From: Candidatus Omnitrophota bacterium
GTDB lineage: Bacteria > Omnitrophota > Gorgyraeia > Gorgyraeales > Gorgyraeaceae
Length of the DNA: 61,807 bases
Direction of reading: 5' to 3'
NCBI GenBank assembly: GCA_018819285.1
Contig: JAHJQM010000013.1
Span: forward strand, 1-61,807
Under the pieces are notes generated by a model. It did no database searches. It was given only the letters and a program-made list of their open reading frames with translations, and was not told the origin of the DNA. The position numbers and the translations under genes were made by a program. How positions within the stretch are numbered: position 1 is the stretch's first letter; each line of letters begins with the position of its first letter. Shown in pieces: positions 45,101 through 53,410 of the stretch.

Positions 45101-48100
45101 CATGCTCTAAACCAACCTGTAAAAGAATCTTCAAATATTGCCTTTGATCAGGGTTATTGTTATAGAGTTCCAGCAATGCTTGATTTATTCCTATGAAGCC
45201 GTTCTGTAAACAGTCTTCGAAGAGTCTGGGGGATTTTGATAAAGAGGTGATAATTAGAGGCTTGCCATCCTTTGTTTTTTCAAAACCTACAGCTGAAAGC
45301 GCCTTTGCAAGTAGCGCTAAAAACGCTCCATCAGCCTTAGAAGGCGCCCCATCAAATTCATCTATGGCATTTTTTATATCTTTAGACACTAGGATCTCTT
45401 GGCCATTTATTTGCATAGCTATAAAACTATCTTGCCCTGATTCTTTATTGCGCAATTTTAATATTAAATCTCTGGTTACAAGACCAATATCTGGCATTAT
45501 CATATCTTTAGAATCATGATGTTCGCCATTAAAAAGCCCCTCATTATGAGCCCAAGTGGAGTGGACGTTTTTTACTTTTCCTTCTAAATTAGCAGCCATG
45601 CGTCCAGTAATAACCAATTTTCCTTTTACCTCTAAAATACACCCGAGCACATCTAACGCGCTTGGATACATAGAACGCGTATGCGGATATACTCTGACAA
45701 AATGACCTTCTTTAAGGGCCATTGGACTGTCAGATTCCTCGTTATTACCTATAGCAATTACTGCGCTTTCTGGCAAATTGGCCTCATGTAAAATTTCCTG
45801 CACTTGCTGTCCTTTATCAGATACCCTCTCATCAACTCTGAATTTCTTGCTGGTACGTAACATATGAAAGCGGCTTGGGAAGAGGTCTATAACCTGGTCT
45901 ATATATTCTTTAGCGGCTCCTCCGGAAATAATATGAATGTTTAGTTCACTATCCGCAAATAAAAGCAGGTCCATGGCTACCAGGCATCTTTCTATGAAAT
46001 CATCGACTGGGATGATGTTAGTATCTGTCGGTGTAAGAGTTCCTCCAAAATCTATTGCAATGAGTTTGGTATTAAGCGCTGCCTGTTGTATTTGCGCGGT
46101 TATTTTTAATTCTTCGCTACCAGCTATAGCATCTTGAATAATTTGCTCGAATTCTTTATTAATAATTCTATTCTCTTTAAGAAATTCCATAAAATCTATT
46201 ATATTGATTCTTTCAGTATTGCATAACTCCGTTATCCTTTTGGCATCTATTTTCTCAAGTCCAAATTCATCAGTCTCACCCATCTCGTGCCGCAATTCAT
46301 GCTCCAGCCCTACCTGCAACAGGATCTGTAAATACTTCTTTTTTAAAATATCTCCTTTGTGATCATTATAAAAATCCAAAAATGTCTTGTTTATCCCAAC
46401 AAAACCATTCATAAGACAATCTTCGAACATGCGAGGAGAACTAGCCAAGGAAGAAATAATAAGAGGGGCGTCTGATCTATGCGCATTAAACCCTGTTGAC
46501 GACAAGGCCTTTGAAAGAACAGCCAGAAATTCTCCGTCACTCAACGTATCCATAATATCCCTGGACACCAGCATTTTCTGACCATCTATATCTATAACTG
46601 AGAATACATCTCCACCTATATCTATTGCCGCGCCTTTTACTGCTTCTTTTCCTCGTTTGTGCAGTAAATCTATTAATGATGCATCCACATGCCTTCCGCT
46701 AGATAGTGTCATTTTTTCTTCGTGATAATAGCGGCCCTCATATGCGGTCTTGACATTGGCCCATGAAGCATGATGGGGGGATATTTTTTTAAAGCTTGCG
46801 CCAGAAAGAGGCGTAACTACAGGCAATCTCCCTTTGATAAAATTTGGCTCTTGGCTATAGTAATCCACGCTGCCGCTTATATATATTTCCCTGTCTGAAT
46901 CTTTCCAACCCATCTTTTCCCAAAAATCCTCAGACCCAGGGTTTACAACGCCATATATATGACTGTACCCCAGGCCGGATAAAAGTTTTAATAATGCATC
47001 ATATAATTTTGGGCCGCACTGGCCTTTACCTTTCATCCATAATGGCTCTATGCCAAGCCATTCCAAGAAAACACTATCTTTGTCATATGAAATACCATCT
47101 GCCAATTTTAGCGGATAGACTTTTAATGCTGCAACCTGTTTTCCATTATTATCTCTTATTACCAAGTCCAGCAAATGGCCTTCTGGATTATCAATACCAT
47201 ACTCGCCTGAATCTATCGATAATCCATTAGCTACCATAGACCTTGCTCTCTCATCGTCAATATTACCTAGAGCGTTTTCAAGCGCCTCAGCAAGAGGCAG
47301 TAAATCTTCTATCTTTAGCTTATTATCCCCAAGGGTAAATAACTCTCCTTGTTTCACAAGGCCTCTCGCAACTTCGAGTTTTCCTATAAGCTCTGTCAGA
47401 TACTTGTCAGTATCGCCCAGCACCTGCCTTTGGAATGCCCTTATCGCATAATGAGCCCTGAGCAATGGATCTTTGGATTTTACCCACTTGACCCTACCTT
47501 TAGCGAGATAGCGTTCCAACGCAGCTAAGTTACGAGGATGAGCGTCAAAATATGCGTGCATTATTTCATGGAGGAGGGCGACTGGGTTATCTATCAAATG
47601 CCTGGATACTGCTATGATATTTCTGGTTCCTATGCCAAGAATACTTTTTTTGTTATCTTCCAGAATAAGGATCTGGCCGTTCTTTTGAAATTTATCAAGG
47701 TACCAATCTATAACTGTGCGTATTATCCTGTCATTAGTCATTGCCCGCAGTTCCTGCAGCGCCTTATTTATCAGTTGAGGAGGCGCGCGCTGTGCCTGTA
47801 TCCTTATCCTTTCCTGCATTACTTGTGGCCTATCCATATCTATTACAGCGGCAATAAGCTGCGCTCTAGATTCATCATAGGTAGCATCTCTTACAAAGAA
47901 CTTGCCCATCGCGCCTAAACCTTGGGTTTGCTGCTCTGCAGCTAAATCACTAATCCCTTTATTTTTATATTCTATGAGCTCGACAAGTGTTCTGAATTGA
48001 GTAGCCTTTGGATGTATAAAAGCTATTTTATCTCCAACAGAGTTTGTTCTTGAGGTTTTATCTATTATAAGGGCGGATGGTATTATCTGATTAATGGACG

Positions 48101-51100
48101 CCAGTGTTTTTTCTATTTCTCTTGTTCCAAGCGCAATATAATAAACAGCTGCAGAGTTTTCTCGCTTTTCTAAAAAGCTTACTAACTTTTGAGATCCTGG
48201 ATGGCCTTCAATAGGTTGGATTATCTCAATTCCATAAGCTGTCTTAATAACAAGCACGCCTTGTTCTGTTTCTTCCTTTACATCTGTTCCAAAACGTTTT
48301 GCAATATCATAAATGCCGTCATTGACTGCTATTGTTATATAGTCAATCTCTCCGATATTTTCTGAAGCTGAGCTTACAGTCTTAAAATATTTTCTAAAAG
48401 GAAGTAGCCTTGTTTCAGCAAAAGCCTTTAGTATCTGAGCGGCTTCTTTCCTTTCAGCGTCATTTTCAGAGGTTATAAATGAGCCTATAGTTAAATCCTC
48501 TAAAGAAACTTTTCTAGCTGTAAGATATTCTTCCGGAGGCTTGGTTGTTTTTATCATCCAGTCCATTAGCTCAGTGTCAATTTCTCCTTTTTCAGTAACT
48601 GGGAATATTGGCAGATTCCAGAAAGGAAGGCCTGTTATATCAATCTTGGCGTCAAATAACCTATATACAAGCCTAGGATCATCCTCTTGAAGCGCAACAG
48701 CAAACCAGGTTTTAACCTGGGCTGTTAAATAAGCGGCCTTTTGTTCTTTCTTCTTATTTTTATTTTCAGCCCAACCGCCGGGCAACTCAACAGCATTCTT
48801 TTCACACCAGCTTTCAATCATAGCCTCGATTTCTTTTATCCCTGTTACATACGGTTTATTTCTCCTGTACATACTCGCAACAAGCGAGCGGCTTCTATTG
48901 CCTATATCTCTCCTTACATATTCATTACTCTCCCGCGCATATTCATAGAGGCTTTTTGCTTGATTGGCTAATATAAGCCATCTATCCACTGTCAAATCCA
49001 AGATTCTTTGAACGTACGCCCAGCGGATAATCTTTTGGTTAAATATAAAATTTGGTCTCTGAACATTTCCAAGCGTAAGCGTTTTGCCGTCTTTAAGCTG
49101 AAGAACAACATTGTTCTCCTTATCTATGTATACCGATCTTTGTGATTGAGGTTGTTGAGCTGCGTTTGAGGCAGCGTCCCATAGCGATAATTGCACAGGT
49201 TGTTGTTCACCAGCTAATTTTATTTCACCTTTATCTATAATATTCACTATAAACGCGCCATCTATGCCAGTTTTTATGTCCTTTTGGAAATCAATACGAA
49301 TTCCTTGTTCTTCAGCTATGGTTTTAAATGTTTTTTCAAAATCACTAAGCTTCTCTTTGTTAGTCACATCATAAACAATAAATATCCTGCCTCCTGCTTT
49401 AACCATGCGTAACATCTCTCCAATACATTGCTTCACTCCTTCTTCTCCGCCTAACCAGTTAAATAATTCCGTAACACTTAACTTGGTAATGCTATCATCC
49501 TCTATCTTGCCTCTCATGTTTCTGGCATCGCCTAAAAGAATATTTACATTTTCTGGCAACGAATGTTCAACCACTTCTCTTCTGCTAACATTTTGAAGAA
49601 TCGTAGCAACATTTGTTTGGCCTGCTGCTTTATCTAATAGTCCATTGCGTTCCTCTGTGGTCATATTTGAGGTATTTCTTAATAGATGCTCTGCAAGCAA
49701 TAAATTACCTCTCGATATATCAAGATAAATAGCTTGTTTTACATTATAAGAAGTAGCTGCTGCTAAAGTATAAGTACCTGGTCCGCCAGCTAAGTCTAAA
49801 TATATATCTTCATTATTTAACTCTAAAGCGCCCAACACGCTACTAGCTGGATAGGTTCTAAAATAACGGTACTGTTCTTGAGGGCTTGCTAACCCTGCTA
49901 TTTCAGTTTCGAGCAATTGCCAATTAAATTTAGCTCCTGATTCGGCTGAGCTTGGGGCTGTCCCTGTCCCATGTTTAATCTTTGACGCGCCTAAGTCTGT
50001 CGATAAGGGCGCCTCTTCTTCTGAAGGTACTCTCTGCGCATAAACAATAAAGGATGGATCAGTAATAATACCCCCATTGCTAGTAAAACCAATTTGCTCC
50101 AGACTCTTGGTCTCTGAAAGCATAATATTGCCTATAATAAATCCGTTAGGCATTAATACCCTGTGTATCTCTTTTAATAGTTCAATGGTTTTCTTATCTC
50201 CTAGAACATCTGTCCCTATCCCTGCTGCATAGACAATAGCAAATCTTCCATTATCAAAGGGCATAGAACATGCATCAGCGCGATGTAATGTAATACGGCG
50301 ACGTTCTTCTGGAGAAAGTTTCAGCCATTCTTCAAAGATAAGACTAAAATTATCTCTATCAATTTCAACAATATGGATAGTTTTAATTCCTGGTTCTCGA
50401 TGCAATAATTCTTTTGCCTCAACTAAAGTTTGCCCTGGAGCCAATACAGCAATTTCTGCATCTTTTACTAAATCTGATAACGAATACCCCATGTCTTTAA
50501 AAAGACCTAGGGCGGTATTTAGTTCATCCAAGGGTTCGGCAGTAGCATTAATAGTATATTTATCATCAATAACAGGCGAAGCAAGCGCCTCCTCAAAACT
50601 AGTTACTCTATTCTGTTCTCCGTCAAAAAATATCTCTAACCTAATGTCGCGGGCAATCAATGAATTAATTTCATCTCCAAACAGCAACTCAGGCTGTTTC
50701 GTCTCAACTGGTTTGATATGTATCGTTTGCCTTGCAGTTACAATTGATTCAAATTCTGGTTTATTTAACTTTTCTATTGCGTCTTCTTTTGCCACCCTAA
50801 TATATTGGTTGTTATACCTGACAGATGTATTCCCCTCCTTATCTTCTTTGATCGTGATATCATCTACAAGATGTTTCCTGAACTCAGCTGTAAACATGGA
50901 TTCTATCTTATCTATGGGTAGTTTCTTAAGCTTTATGGCTATGGCTACTAGCATGATGATAAATCTATCTGGTAAAAATTCAATGCTACCCAATTCCTTC
51001 TCAAAGTCTTTTAAGAATTCTTTATTCACAAACCCCATAGGAGCTCTTAGTTTCTCATTAAGCTCGCTCATTAGCTCTTTAAGGGGCTTCCTCTTTCCTT

Positions 51101-52799
51101 CCAATAGGTTCCTGTAGTTCTCCTCATCTATAGCTGTCTTTGAATAAGGCGATATTACAATGTATGAGTAGTTATTGTCTTTTAAGAGTTTTGTAAGGCC
51201 TTGGGTATGGAAACCTCCTGTTATTAGAGCTGTTAATTTAGGTTTACGAGTTTCTATTTCACTTGTGGCGTTATTAAACATTGCCAAGTCTCTTTTATGC
51301 GCAAGTTCATAGAAGTTTTCCAATATAGGCAGGTTTTTATCTATTAGATCTGGGTTAAAGTCTATAAAAGAATCTATATTATATTTTGCCAGGTTAGGCT
51401 GCAAGAAGTCTTTAAAGAATATTACTTTGAAATTATCTTTATCTTTAAGATAATAATCTAAGTTTTCATTTGAGATTTTGAGGTTAAAGAAGTTTTCAAG
51501 GAAGTTTACGTTTCTCAGGGCTTTTGTGAGGAGTTTCTGGTCAGGGTTATCCGACATCAGGTCTTTTATCTCATAAGCAAGCTCTTCTATTTCACTGAAG
51601 AGCTTGCTAGAATCTAAAGAGTTTAATTTCCTGAGGTAGGATATGTAGCCAAATAGATCAGGGTATTTATCTATTTCTTCTTTTAGGTGGCGCCTTGATA
51701 ATTCATCCAGGTAGCTATAGAATGAAAATGGAGAGATTTTCTTGTCTTTATATAAAACTGCCTTGGTTGATAGGCTCTCTATCTCGGATTTGTTATCTTT
51801 ATCTTTTAGGAGAGATTGAAGGCTTTCTAGAAGATCCTGGGATTGTTGGGTAATCTTTTTTTGGTCTATTATCTTTTCAGCTTCCAAAGAGTCCCTGAAT
51901 ATAACAATATTCTGATAATTACTGATATCAAGACCAGGTCTTGAGCACAGTAAATAATCTAGGTAGGTATTAGCGTCTATCCTGGATTCTTCGTATTCTA
52001 TCTCTTTGGAATCTAAGTTCAAGAGGGTTTTTGAATATATCTTTGGCTTTAATTTATTCAAAGCCTCTTTTACCTGGTTAGTAAAAGTCAATGCATCTTT
52101 GGAGAACTTCATGATTTTATTAAATTCTACGATATGTTGGAAATACGTATCTTTGTCTTCTATGCCCCATATTGGAAGGTTCGGGTATTTTGTTATAGAT
52201 ATATATTCTTCTCCTGTGAGCTCACCTGAATTGACAAAGAGTTTTGCGACTTTTTCCCTTACTTCTTTATCAGGAAAGCTTGATACAGAGCTTGTATCTA
52301 CTACGCCAGTTGCCCCTTCAGAGCAGACTAAGTTAAGATTATAATCTTTAATTAAAATCTCTAAGATGCCTGCCATGTTAAAAGACGCTTCTGGATTTGT
52401 GTGTAAATCCTGAATATGGATTATTGTTCCCTTGGAATCAGGGGACGAGTAAGAATCGATTACTTTTCCAAGAGTATCTGGGATATATATATTAGCTATA
52501 TCATTAATATAAGAGGCTTTTAAGCTATCGCTTGAGTCTTTGTGATATATAGAATCTTTGGCATTAATATTCTTTTTATGGGATATAGTATCTTTTATTG
52601 TTTCTAGGCTTTGTTCATTCTGTGAACTTATGGTATTCTGATCGACTTTTTTATTCTTAAAGAGACTTCTGGAGGCATATTGTTTTTGTTGAGATGTAGA
52701 GCTAAAGTCAGTAGCCCAGGCTATATCATATGTAAGAAAAGCTATGACAAGAACTGCTGATATTATCTTAATCCATGGTTTATCCTGCCAGTCTAACAT
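39102..52799 (-). CDS. Giant multidomain protein, 4,565 aa
   Basis: One uninterrupted 13.7-kb frame, ribosome-binding site GAAAGAGG. A signal anchor is visible (about 13-30). Domains by eye, approximate residues: 115-560 TraB/ChaN-like fold (IHIQDLHTNPEAS, VCSEGATG, ALITGGFHTQGL); 775-900 and 1000-1150 two class I methyltransferase-like domains (second has YLDLAGGPGTYTLA); about 1740 a zincin site (LLHEIMHAYFDAH); 1820-1975 GNAT-like acetyltransferase; 2010-2215 and 2403-2610 two copies of a module with VGLEHELRHE; 2247-2395 HAD phosphatase-like (IAIDFGGTLTPTD) between them; 2650-2820 GGDEF-like (RSGGDES); 3300-3840 DUF89/ARMT1-like (LTDNAGEVVFD, VIAKGQGNAESL); 3936-4130 left-handed beta-helix hexapeptides; about 4380-4540 a second, degenerate DUF89-like part. 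Giant genes are known in Omnitrophota; this combination I do not recognise. Function unknown. Confidence 0.85.
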   Translation of the reverse strand: MLDWQDKPWIKIISAVLVIAFLTYDIAWATDFSSTSQQKQYASRSLFKNKKVDQNTISSQNEQSLETIKDTISHKKNINAKDSIYHKDSSDSLKASYINDIANIYIPDTLGKVIDSYSSPDSKGTIIHIQDLHTNPEASFNMAGILEILIKDYNLNLVCSEGATGVVDTSSVSSFPDKEVREKVAKLFVNSGELTGEEYISITKYPNLPIWGIEDKDTYFQHIVEFNKIMKFSKDALTFTNQVKEALNKLKPKIYSKTLLNLDSKEIEYEESRIDANTYLDYLLCSRPGLDISNYQNIVIFRDSLEAEKIIDQKKITQQSQDLLESLQSLLKDKDNKSEIESLSTKAVLYKDKKISPFSFYSYLDELSRRHLKEEIDKYPDLFGYISYLRKLNSLDSSKLFSEIEELAYEIKDLMSDNPDQKLLTKALRNVNFLENFFNLKISNENLDYYLKDKDNFKVIFFKDFLQPNLAKYNIDSFIDFNPDLIDKNLPILENFYELAHKRDLAMFNNATSEIETRKPKLTALITGGFHTQGLTKLLKDNNYSYIVISPYSKTAIDEENYRNLLEGKRKPLKELMSELNEKLRAPMGFVNKEFLKDFEKELGSIEFLPDRFIIMLVAIAIKLKKLPIDKIESMFTAEFRKHLVDDITIKEDKEGNTSVRYNNQYIRVAKEDAIEKLNKPEFESIVTARQTIHIKPVETKQPELLFGDEINSLIARDIRLEIFFDGEQNRVTSFEEALASPVIDDKYTINATAEPLDELNTALGLFKDMGYSLSDLVKDAEIAVLAPGQTLVEAKELLHREPGIKTIHIVEIDRDNFSLIFEEWLKLSPEERRRITLHRADACSMPFDNGRFAIVYAAGIGTDVLGDKKTIELLKEIHRVLMPNGFIIGNIMLSETKSLEQIGFTSNGGIITDPSFIVYAQRVPSEEEAPLSTDLGASKIKHGTGTAPSSAESGAKFNWQLLETEIAGLASPQEQYRYFRTYPASSVLGALELNNEDIYLDLAGGPGTYTLAAATSYNVKQAIYLDISRGNLLLAEHLLRNTSNMTTEERNGLLDKAAGQTNVATILQNVSRREVVEHSLPENVNILLGDARNMRGKIEDDSITKLSVTELFNWLGGEEGVKQCIGEMLRMVKAGGRIFIVYDVTNKEKLSDFEKTFKTIAEEQGIRIDFQKDIKTGIDGAFIVNIIDKGEIKLAGEQQPVQLSLWDAASNAAQQPQSQRSVYIDKENNVVLQLKDGKTLTLGNVQRPNFIFNQKIIRWAYVQRILDLTVDRWLILANQAKSLYEYARESNEYVRRDIGNRSRSLVASMYRRNKPYVTGIKEIEAMIESWCEKNAVELPGGWAENKNKKKEQKAAYLTAQVKTWFAVALQEDDPRLVYRLFDAKIDITGLPFWNLPIFPVTEKGEIDTELMDWMIKTTKPPEEYLTARKVSLEDLTIGSFITSENDAERKEAAQILKAFAETRLLPFRKYFKTVSSASENIGEIDYITIAVNDGIYDIAKRFGTDVKEETEQGVLVIKTAYGIEIIQPIEGHPGSQKLVSFLEKRENSAAVYYIALGTREIEKTLASINQIIPSALIIDKTSRTNSVGDKIAFIHPKATQFRTLVELIEYKNKGISDLAAEQQTQGLGAMGKFFVRDATYDESRAQLIAAVIDMDRPQVMQERIRIQAQRAPPQLINKALQELRAMTNDRIIRTVIDWYLDKFQKNGQILILEDNKKSILGIGTRNIIAVSRHLIDNPVALLHEIMHAYFDAHPRNLAALERYLAKGRVKWVKSKDPLLRAHYAIRAFQRQVLGDTDKYLTELIGKLEVARGLVKQGELFTLGDNKLKIEDLLPLAEALENALGNIDDERARSMVANGLSIDSGEYGIDNPEGHLLDLVIRDNNGKQVAALKVYPLKLADGISYDKDSVFLEWLGIEPLWMKGKGQCGPKLYDALLKLLSGLGYSHIYGVVNPGSEDFWEKMGWKDSDREIYISGSVDYYSQEPNFIKGRLPVVTPLSGASFKKISPHHASWANVKTAYEGRYYHEEKMTLSSGRHVDASLIDLLHKRGKEAVKGAAIDIGGDVFSVIDIDGQKMLVSRDIMDTLSDGEFLAVLSKALSSTGFNAHRSDAPLIISSLASSPRMFEDCLMNGFVGINKTFLDFYNDHKGDILKKKYLQILLQVGLEHELRHEMGETDEFGLEKIDAKRITELCNTERINIIDFMEFLKENRIINKEFEQIIQDAIAGSEELKITAQIQQAALNTKLIAIDFGGTLTPTDTNIIPVDDFIERCLVAMDLLLFADSELNIHIISGGAAKEYIDQVIDLFPSRFHMLRTSKKFRVDERVSDKGQQVQEILHEANLPESAVIAIGNNEESDSPMALKEGHFVRVYPHTRSMYPSALDVLGCILEVKGKLVITGRMAANLEGKVKNVHSTWAHNEGLFNGEHHDSKDMIMPDIGLVTRDLILKLRNKESGQDSFIAMQINGQEILVSKDIKNAIDEFDGAPSKADGAFLALLAKALSAVGFEKTKDGKPLIITSLSKSPRLFEDCLQNGFIGINQALLELYNNNPDQRQYLKILLQVGLEHELRHEFTGKHGKDIEWEFSQIDAKRIVELCKAVDVNLEGLIAYLKDKKIIEERFEKLIRLTESAQENIKQYRENRLGFSSILPGRNVEAVLEFIEKDLECYIAYGDMFKTSVLNKAFTMEIVTKLIFSAIDISDMVLSKYGGGIVRSGGDESIIVLPSSLTPTQVNNIRLELQYTISEFISDRYGFVKINGVNDKNFTEAYDVLNKNIRSLEGVYKERDGFFLVFDRTKKHSHDLNEACSEVLNMLNDTLKQNRLDITIIQDNTKKPIIMQSPRINFGIVKLKNVSKETIHSDFGKALRHGEYIKAIAKDELGLHGATEDLLIEHDNFDKEINQPSANKLSTDDRKAIAKSYNEKGLNLYFNQIEENYPVVKREWLLHTLQQMSTVFIGTTVLVRGPPDNFYIVTKLQDSSVILMKIELVYEPYGEMKERIDRLIGEAEKTGKTIDDILRQRWINGNGFKIINEYAQDEPDHSRGDRVIYAEAEQLYKILEDEKSKGLPAFSNLEILADDISKRISTTIQSEASVNVKVILGAVKINQDTLANADRIEANIDNVDELTKWAQQKDPGNPTNIVNVYDEGVGDTLIEAKWADGRDKERAKFTTILGSYYKEPALNELDINSYALPISAEIQERFLHFLKDTFIEGIFVTFDEIRKQMSEELKAEIPEGLLKRILEDLSRTSSVTKLTIKRKKGYHLLNLERFTNEHPIGREIWGTRFFPYTQSGILDIMRSGHWTFLPRNVRGYYLKDKYLLNLGLKEQALVDLFIESYIKMARSLTEAQRKVMPEAFREEHGGQFVDEFLSEKNLKELWKVRKRIIDSFSNPEELPADVKDLNEANFIETFSALRSNPEAVKTILAELDMAFQTLRQEIPLVKTCKDRDILARNFENAMHITINQLMALQYKTSPDKDVLFYNDMIHFYTEIFAIVYEPTYASKPTFVIYYVAERLRQEIFGEADFYKKEKDRATEAALKIFPKFYNSFAHILHWDIPETGPGETLEGSLIGLYAEGIRLNTMELFKAYLKGKKTIPIVKEVLDRYENNFLKAEISRHLLVLLSMHNSLSRLSLICAAVNAMDLGDPRFQKEAQEQGFDESKWLIDKIGEMIVKDFQKNHINEFFEIVATAYLEFEIKKKEKGWKENPDNSSQKINDNERPEIIILTDNAGEVVFDMLLAEYLLGLGFNVVIASRDVNVINDMTKKDTSGLVARMREMGYFKRYNPSRLKVISSGSKIFGTSVSDIEPGSDFLKEYSNKNTVCVIAKGQGNAESLWQGKWSKPFVHILTSKEPEKVLDFTTVPKHSALLLVNPPEKEKIIEEKEDIDIETIHLINHPEFISALKASGRQITIQNSGNIHLYVEEIRKPDDFMECFDGDNIILDASKGPIYLGKVKIGAESHIRAEDGDVIIRSGAEIGEKCVITDSKIISAEIKDGEIVTRRTVDIDDQGKQRRFRRMPMTPILQPEEIIKLELEPLSIHKSRRKSLEAKGVKITGDPSTIYIDKGVEIDSGVVIGSNVILDGATKIRKNAKIGSYTCLIDSEVSEGVQLARLNASDCIFHPGLNIAGVEALLDEEVYTYAAVPEGSESTGFIINPELEKGEKGIIGVRVKRKDAKSSRYSILAGKEKQNHLTFAEIRKQHGYLIDILLQHVALSIDKAQNLLVEFNEDRVIDDKLKSKILDTITMIMDSSMVDNLTLREVQVLIWQIIWVYARSPFQIEKKKADEEALFFTRDLIETLDKTPDSAKRLELAIKVATLSNISIFDKNDGNEKNPIEQNFNLILSPISDGMKTGKLLDLINDVGHIKMDGTKDIVDRLLKTPEPERWDKTVLFNLNNAGEVVYMLVLAREVLKLGYKVVLAVNPAPLDDNYDIVDLKLLLEEPKIKEKEFLGQYLAFDRIKVISNHPSSIGLDLGNTDREFFETAKDKNTTMMISIGYALTLAAFTERLILDAAYMCYVKRPNAFKDAGLELEYGEGVICFVKKGDVISVPEKRFTETIGDGQQVLRSAI
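51921..51951. repeat. Family B palindromic element embedded in frame in the giant gene (copy 2)
   Basis: 51928-51951 repeats the centre and right arm of the 43-bp palindrome at 33623-33665 exactly; the left arm is degenerate. In the giant frame it encodes LCSRPGLDIS, inside the TraB/ChaN-like region. In-frame insertion with part of an arm altered is the pattern of protein-tolerated palindromic elements, as described for Rickettsia. Confidence 0.7.
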
Positions 52800-52823
52800 C
52801 TAAACCTCTTTCAAGCTTTCTGT

Positions 52824-52858
52824 AAGTTGACACTCTAACAATGTAAGAGTGTCAACTT
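52824..52858. repeat. Palindrome, family A copy 2, upstream of the giant gene
   Basis: Arms of 17 bp (52824-52840, 52842-52858) with one mismatch around one base. The sequence equals the palindrome at 8008-8046 except for two positions near the centre. It ends 25 bp before the giant start, just before its ribosome-binding site. Confidence 0.85.
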
Positions 52859-52870
52859 GATAACAGATCC

Positions 52871-52939
52871 AGGGCATGTCTCTCTGGTGTATAGGCCTGC
52901 CATGGGAGAGAGGTCCTATTCATTAAAAGGCAATGCCCT
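52871..52939 (-). promoter_or_regulatory. Structured segment of the giant-gene 5' leader
   Basis: AGGGCAT (52871-52877) pairs with ATGCCCT (52933-52939), enclosing CTCTCT (52880-52885)/AGAGAG (52907-52912) and ATAGG (52891-52895)/CCTAT (52915-52919). The inner pairs cross, so they are alternatives or a pseudoknot. With the terminator upstream and family A palindrome downstream this makes a leader of about 300 nt. Confidence 0.4.
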
Positions 52940-52961
52940 AGATATATTGTTAGAACATAAT

Positions 52962-52998
52962 AAAAAAGCCAGGTATTATTATTCATAATTACCTGGCT
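52962..52998 (-). terminator. Intrinsic terminator inside the giant-gene leader
   Basis: A perfect 9-bp stem (AGCCAGGTA 52967-52975 with TACCTGGCT 52990-52998), then TTTTT on the minus strand. It is downstream of the promoter at 53109-53137 and upstream of the giant start, the same layout as at carB and hflK. Confidence 0.75.
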
Positions 52999-53108
52999 TA
53001 TATTGTTTAATATTAAGGTTCCCATGGCACAAATACCTCTATTTGAGTGACTTTTTACTGGTTTATCTTACTTCAAAGACTTACAATTCTTTTATAAACT
53101 CTAGAATA

Positions 53109-53137
53109 AGTATACATAATAAATAGGGGTTTGTCAA
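53109..53137 (-). promoter_or_regulatory. Promoter of the giant gene
   Basis: Perfect -35 TTGACA (53137-53132), -10 TATACT (53114-53109), spacer 17 bp. The leader includes an AT stem CAAATA/TATTTG flanking GAGG, then GTGCCATGGGAACCTT before the terminator. Confidence 0.75.
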
Positions 53138-53139
53138 GA

Positions 53140-53355
53140 TTAGAAATAAATAAAGTTTGCAAAATAGTTTTTGACTGCAATGCACCCTTTACTGGAAAAT
53201 GTTACGAACCAGAACTTATTTTTAGGAGAGTAAAAAGGCCTAAATAGATTATGCCTCTTAAAACCTAAAATTGCTTTTTATATTTCAAAAATATTTTATC
53301 ATTTGCTTACGCCTTGCCTTGTTCTTCCTGTCCAGTTTCATTGTTTTGGTCCCCT
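53140..53355. other. Intergenic stretch without a recognised gene
   Basis: About 215 bp between the terminator at 53361-53391 and the giant promoter. Only frames under 20 codons are open on the minus strand; none has a ribosome-binding site. AT-rich; no repeat from elsewhere in the window was noticed. Confidence 0.5.
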
Positions 53356-53360
53356 GACAT

Positions 53361-53391
53361 AAAAATACCCTGACCAGAAACAGTCTAAGGT
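53361..53391 (-). terminator. Intrinsic terminator after tRNA-Glu
   Basis: On the minus strand ACCTTAGAC pairs with GTCAGGGT (one bulged A, one G-U) followed by A and TTTTT. It ends in the same GTCAGGGTATTTTT run as the candidate sRNA terminator at 28.5 kb. It terminates the gyrA/tRNA-Glu unit, or a short transcript from the promoter at 53411-53440. Confidence 0.65.
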
Positions 53392-53410
53392 CCTGTTAAC
53401 CTGTTCCCTT

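Noticed and set aside
50491-51117. 208-codon frame on the plus strand inside the giant gene
   Set aside because: It is antisense to the giant gene; composition is Ser/Leu-rich without a start signal.
53140-53355. Short minus-strand frames such as MSGDQNNETGQ...
   Set aside because: Fewer than 20 codons, no ribosome-binding site; overlap with each other; not supportable as genes or leader peptides.
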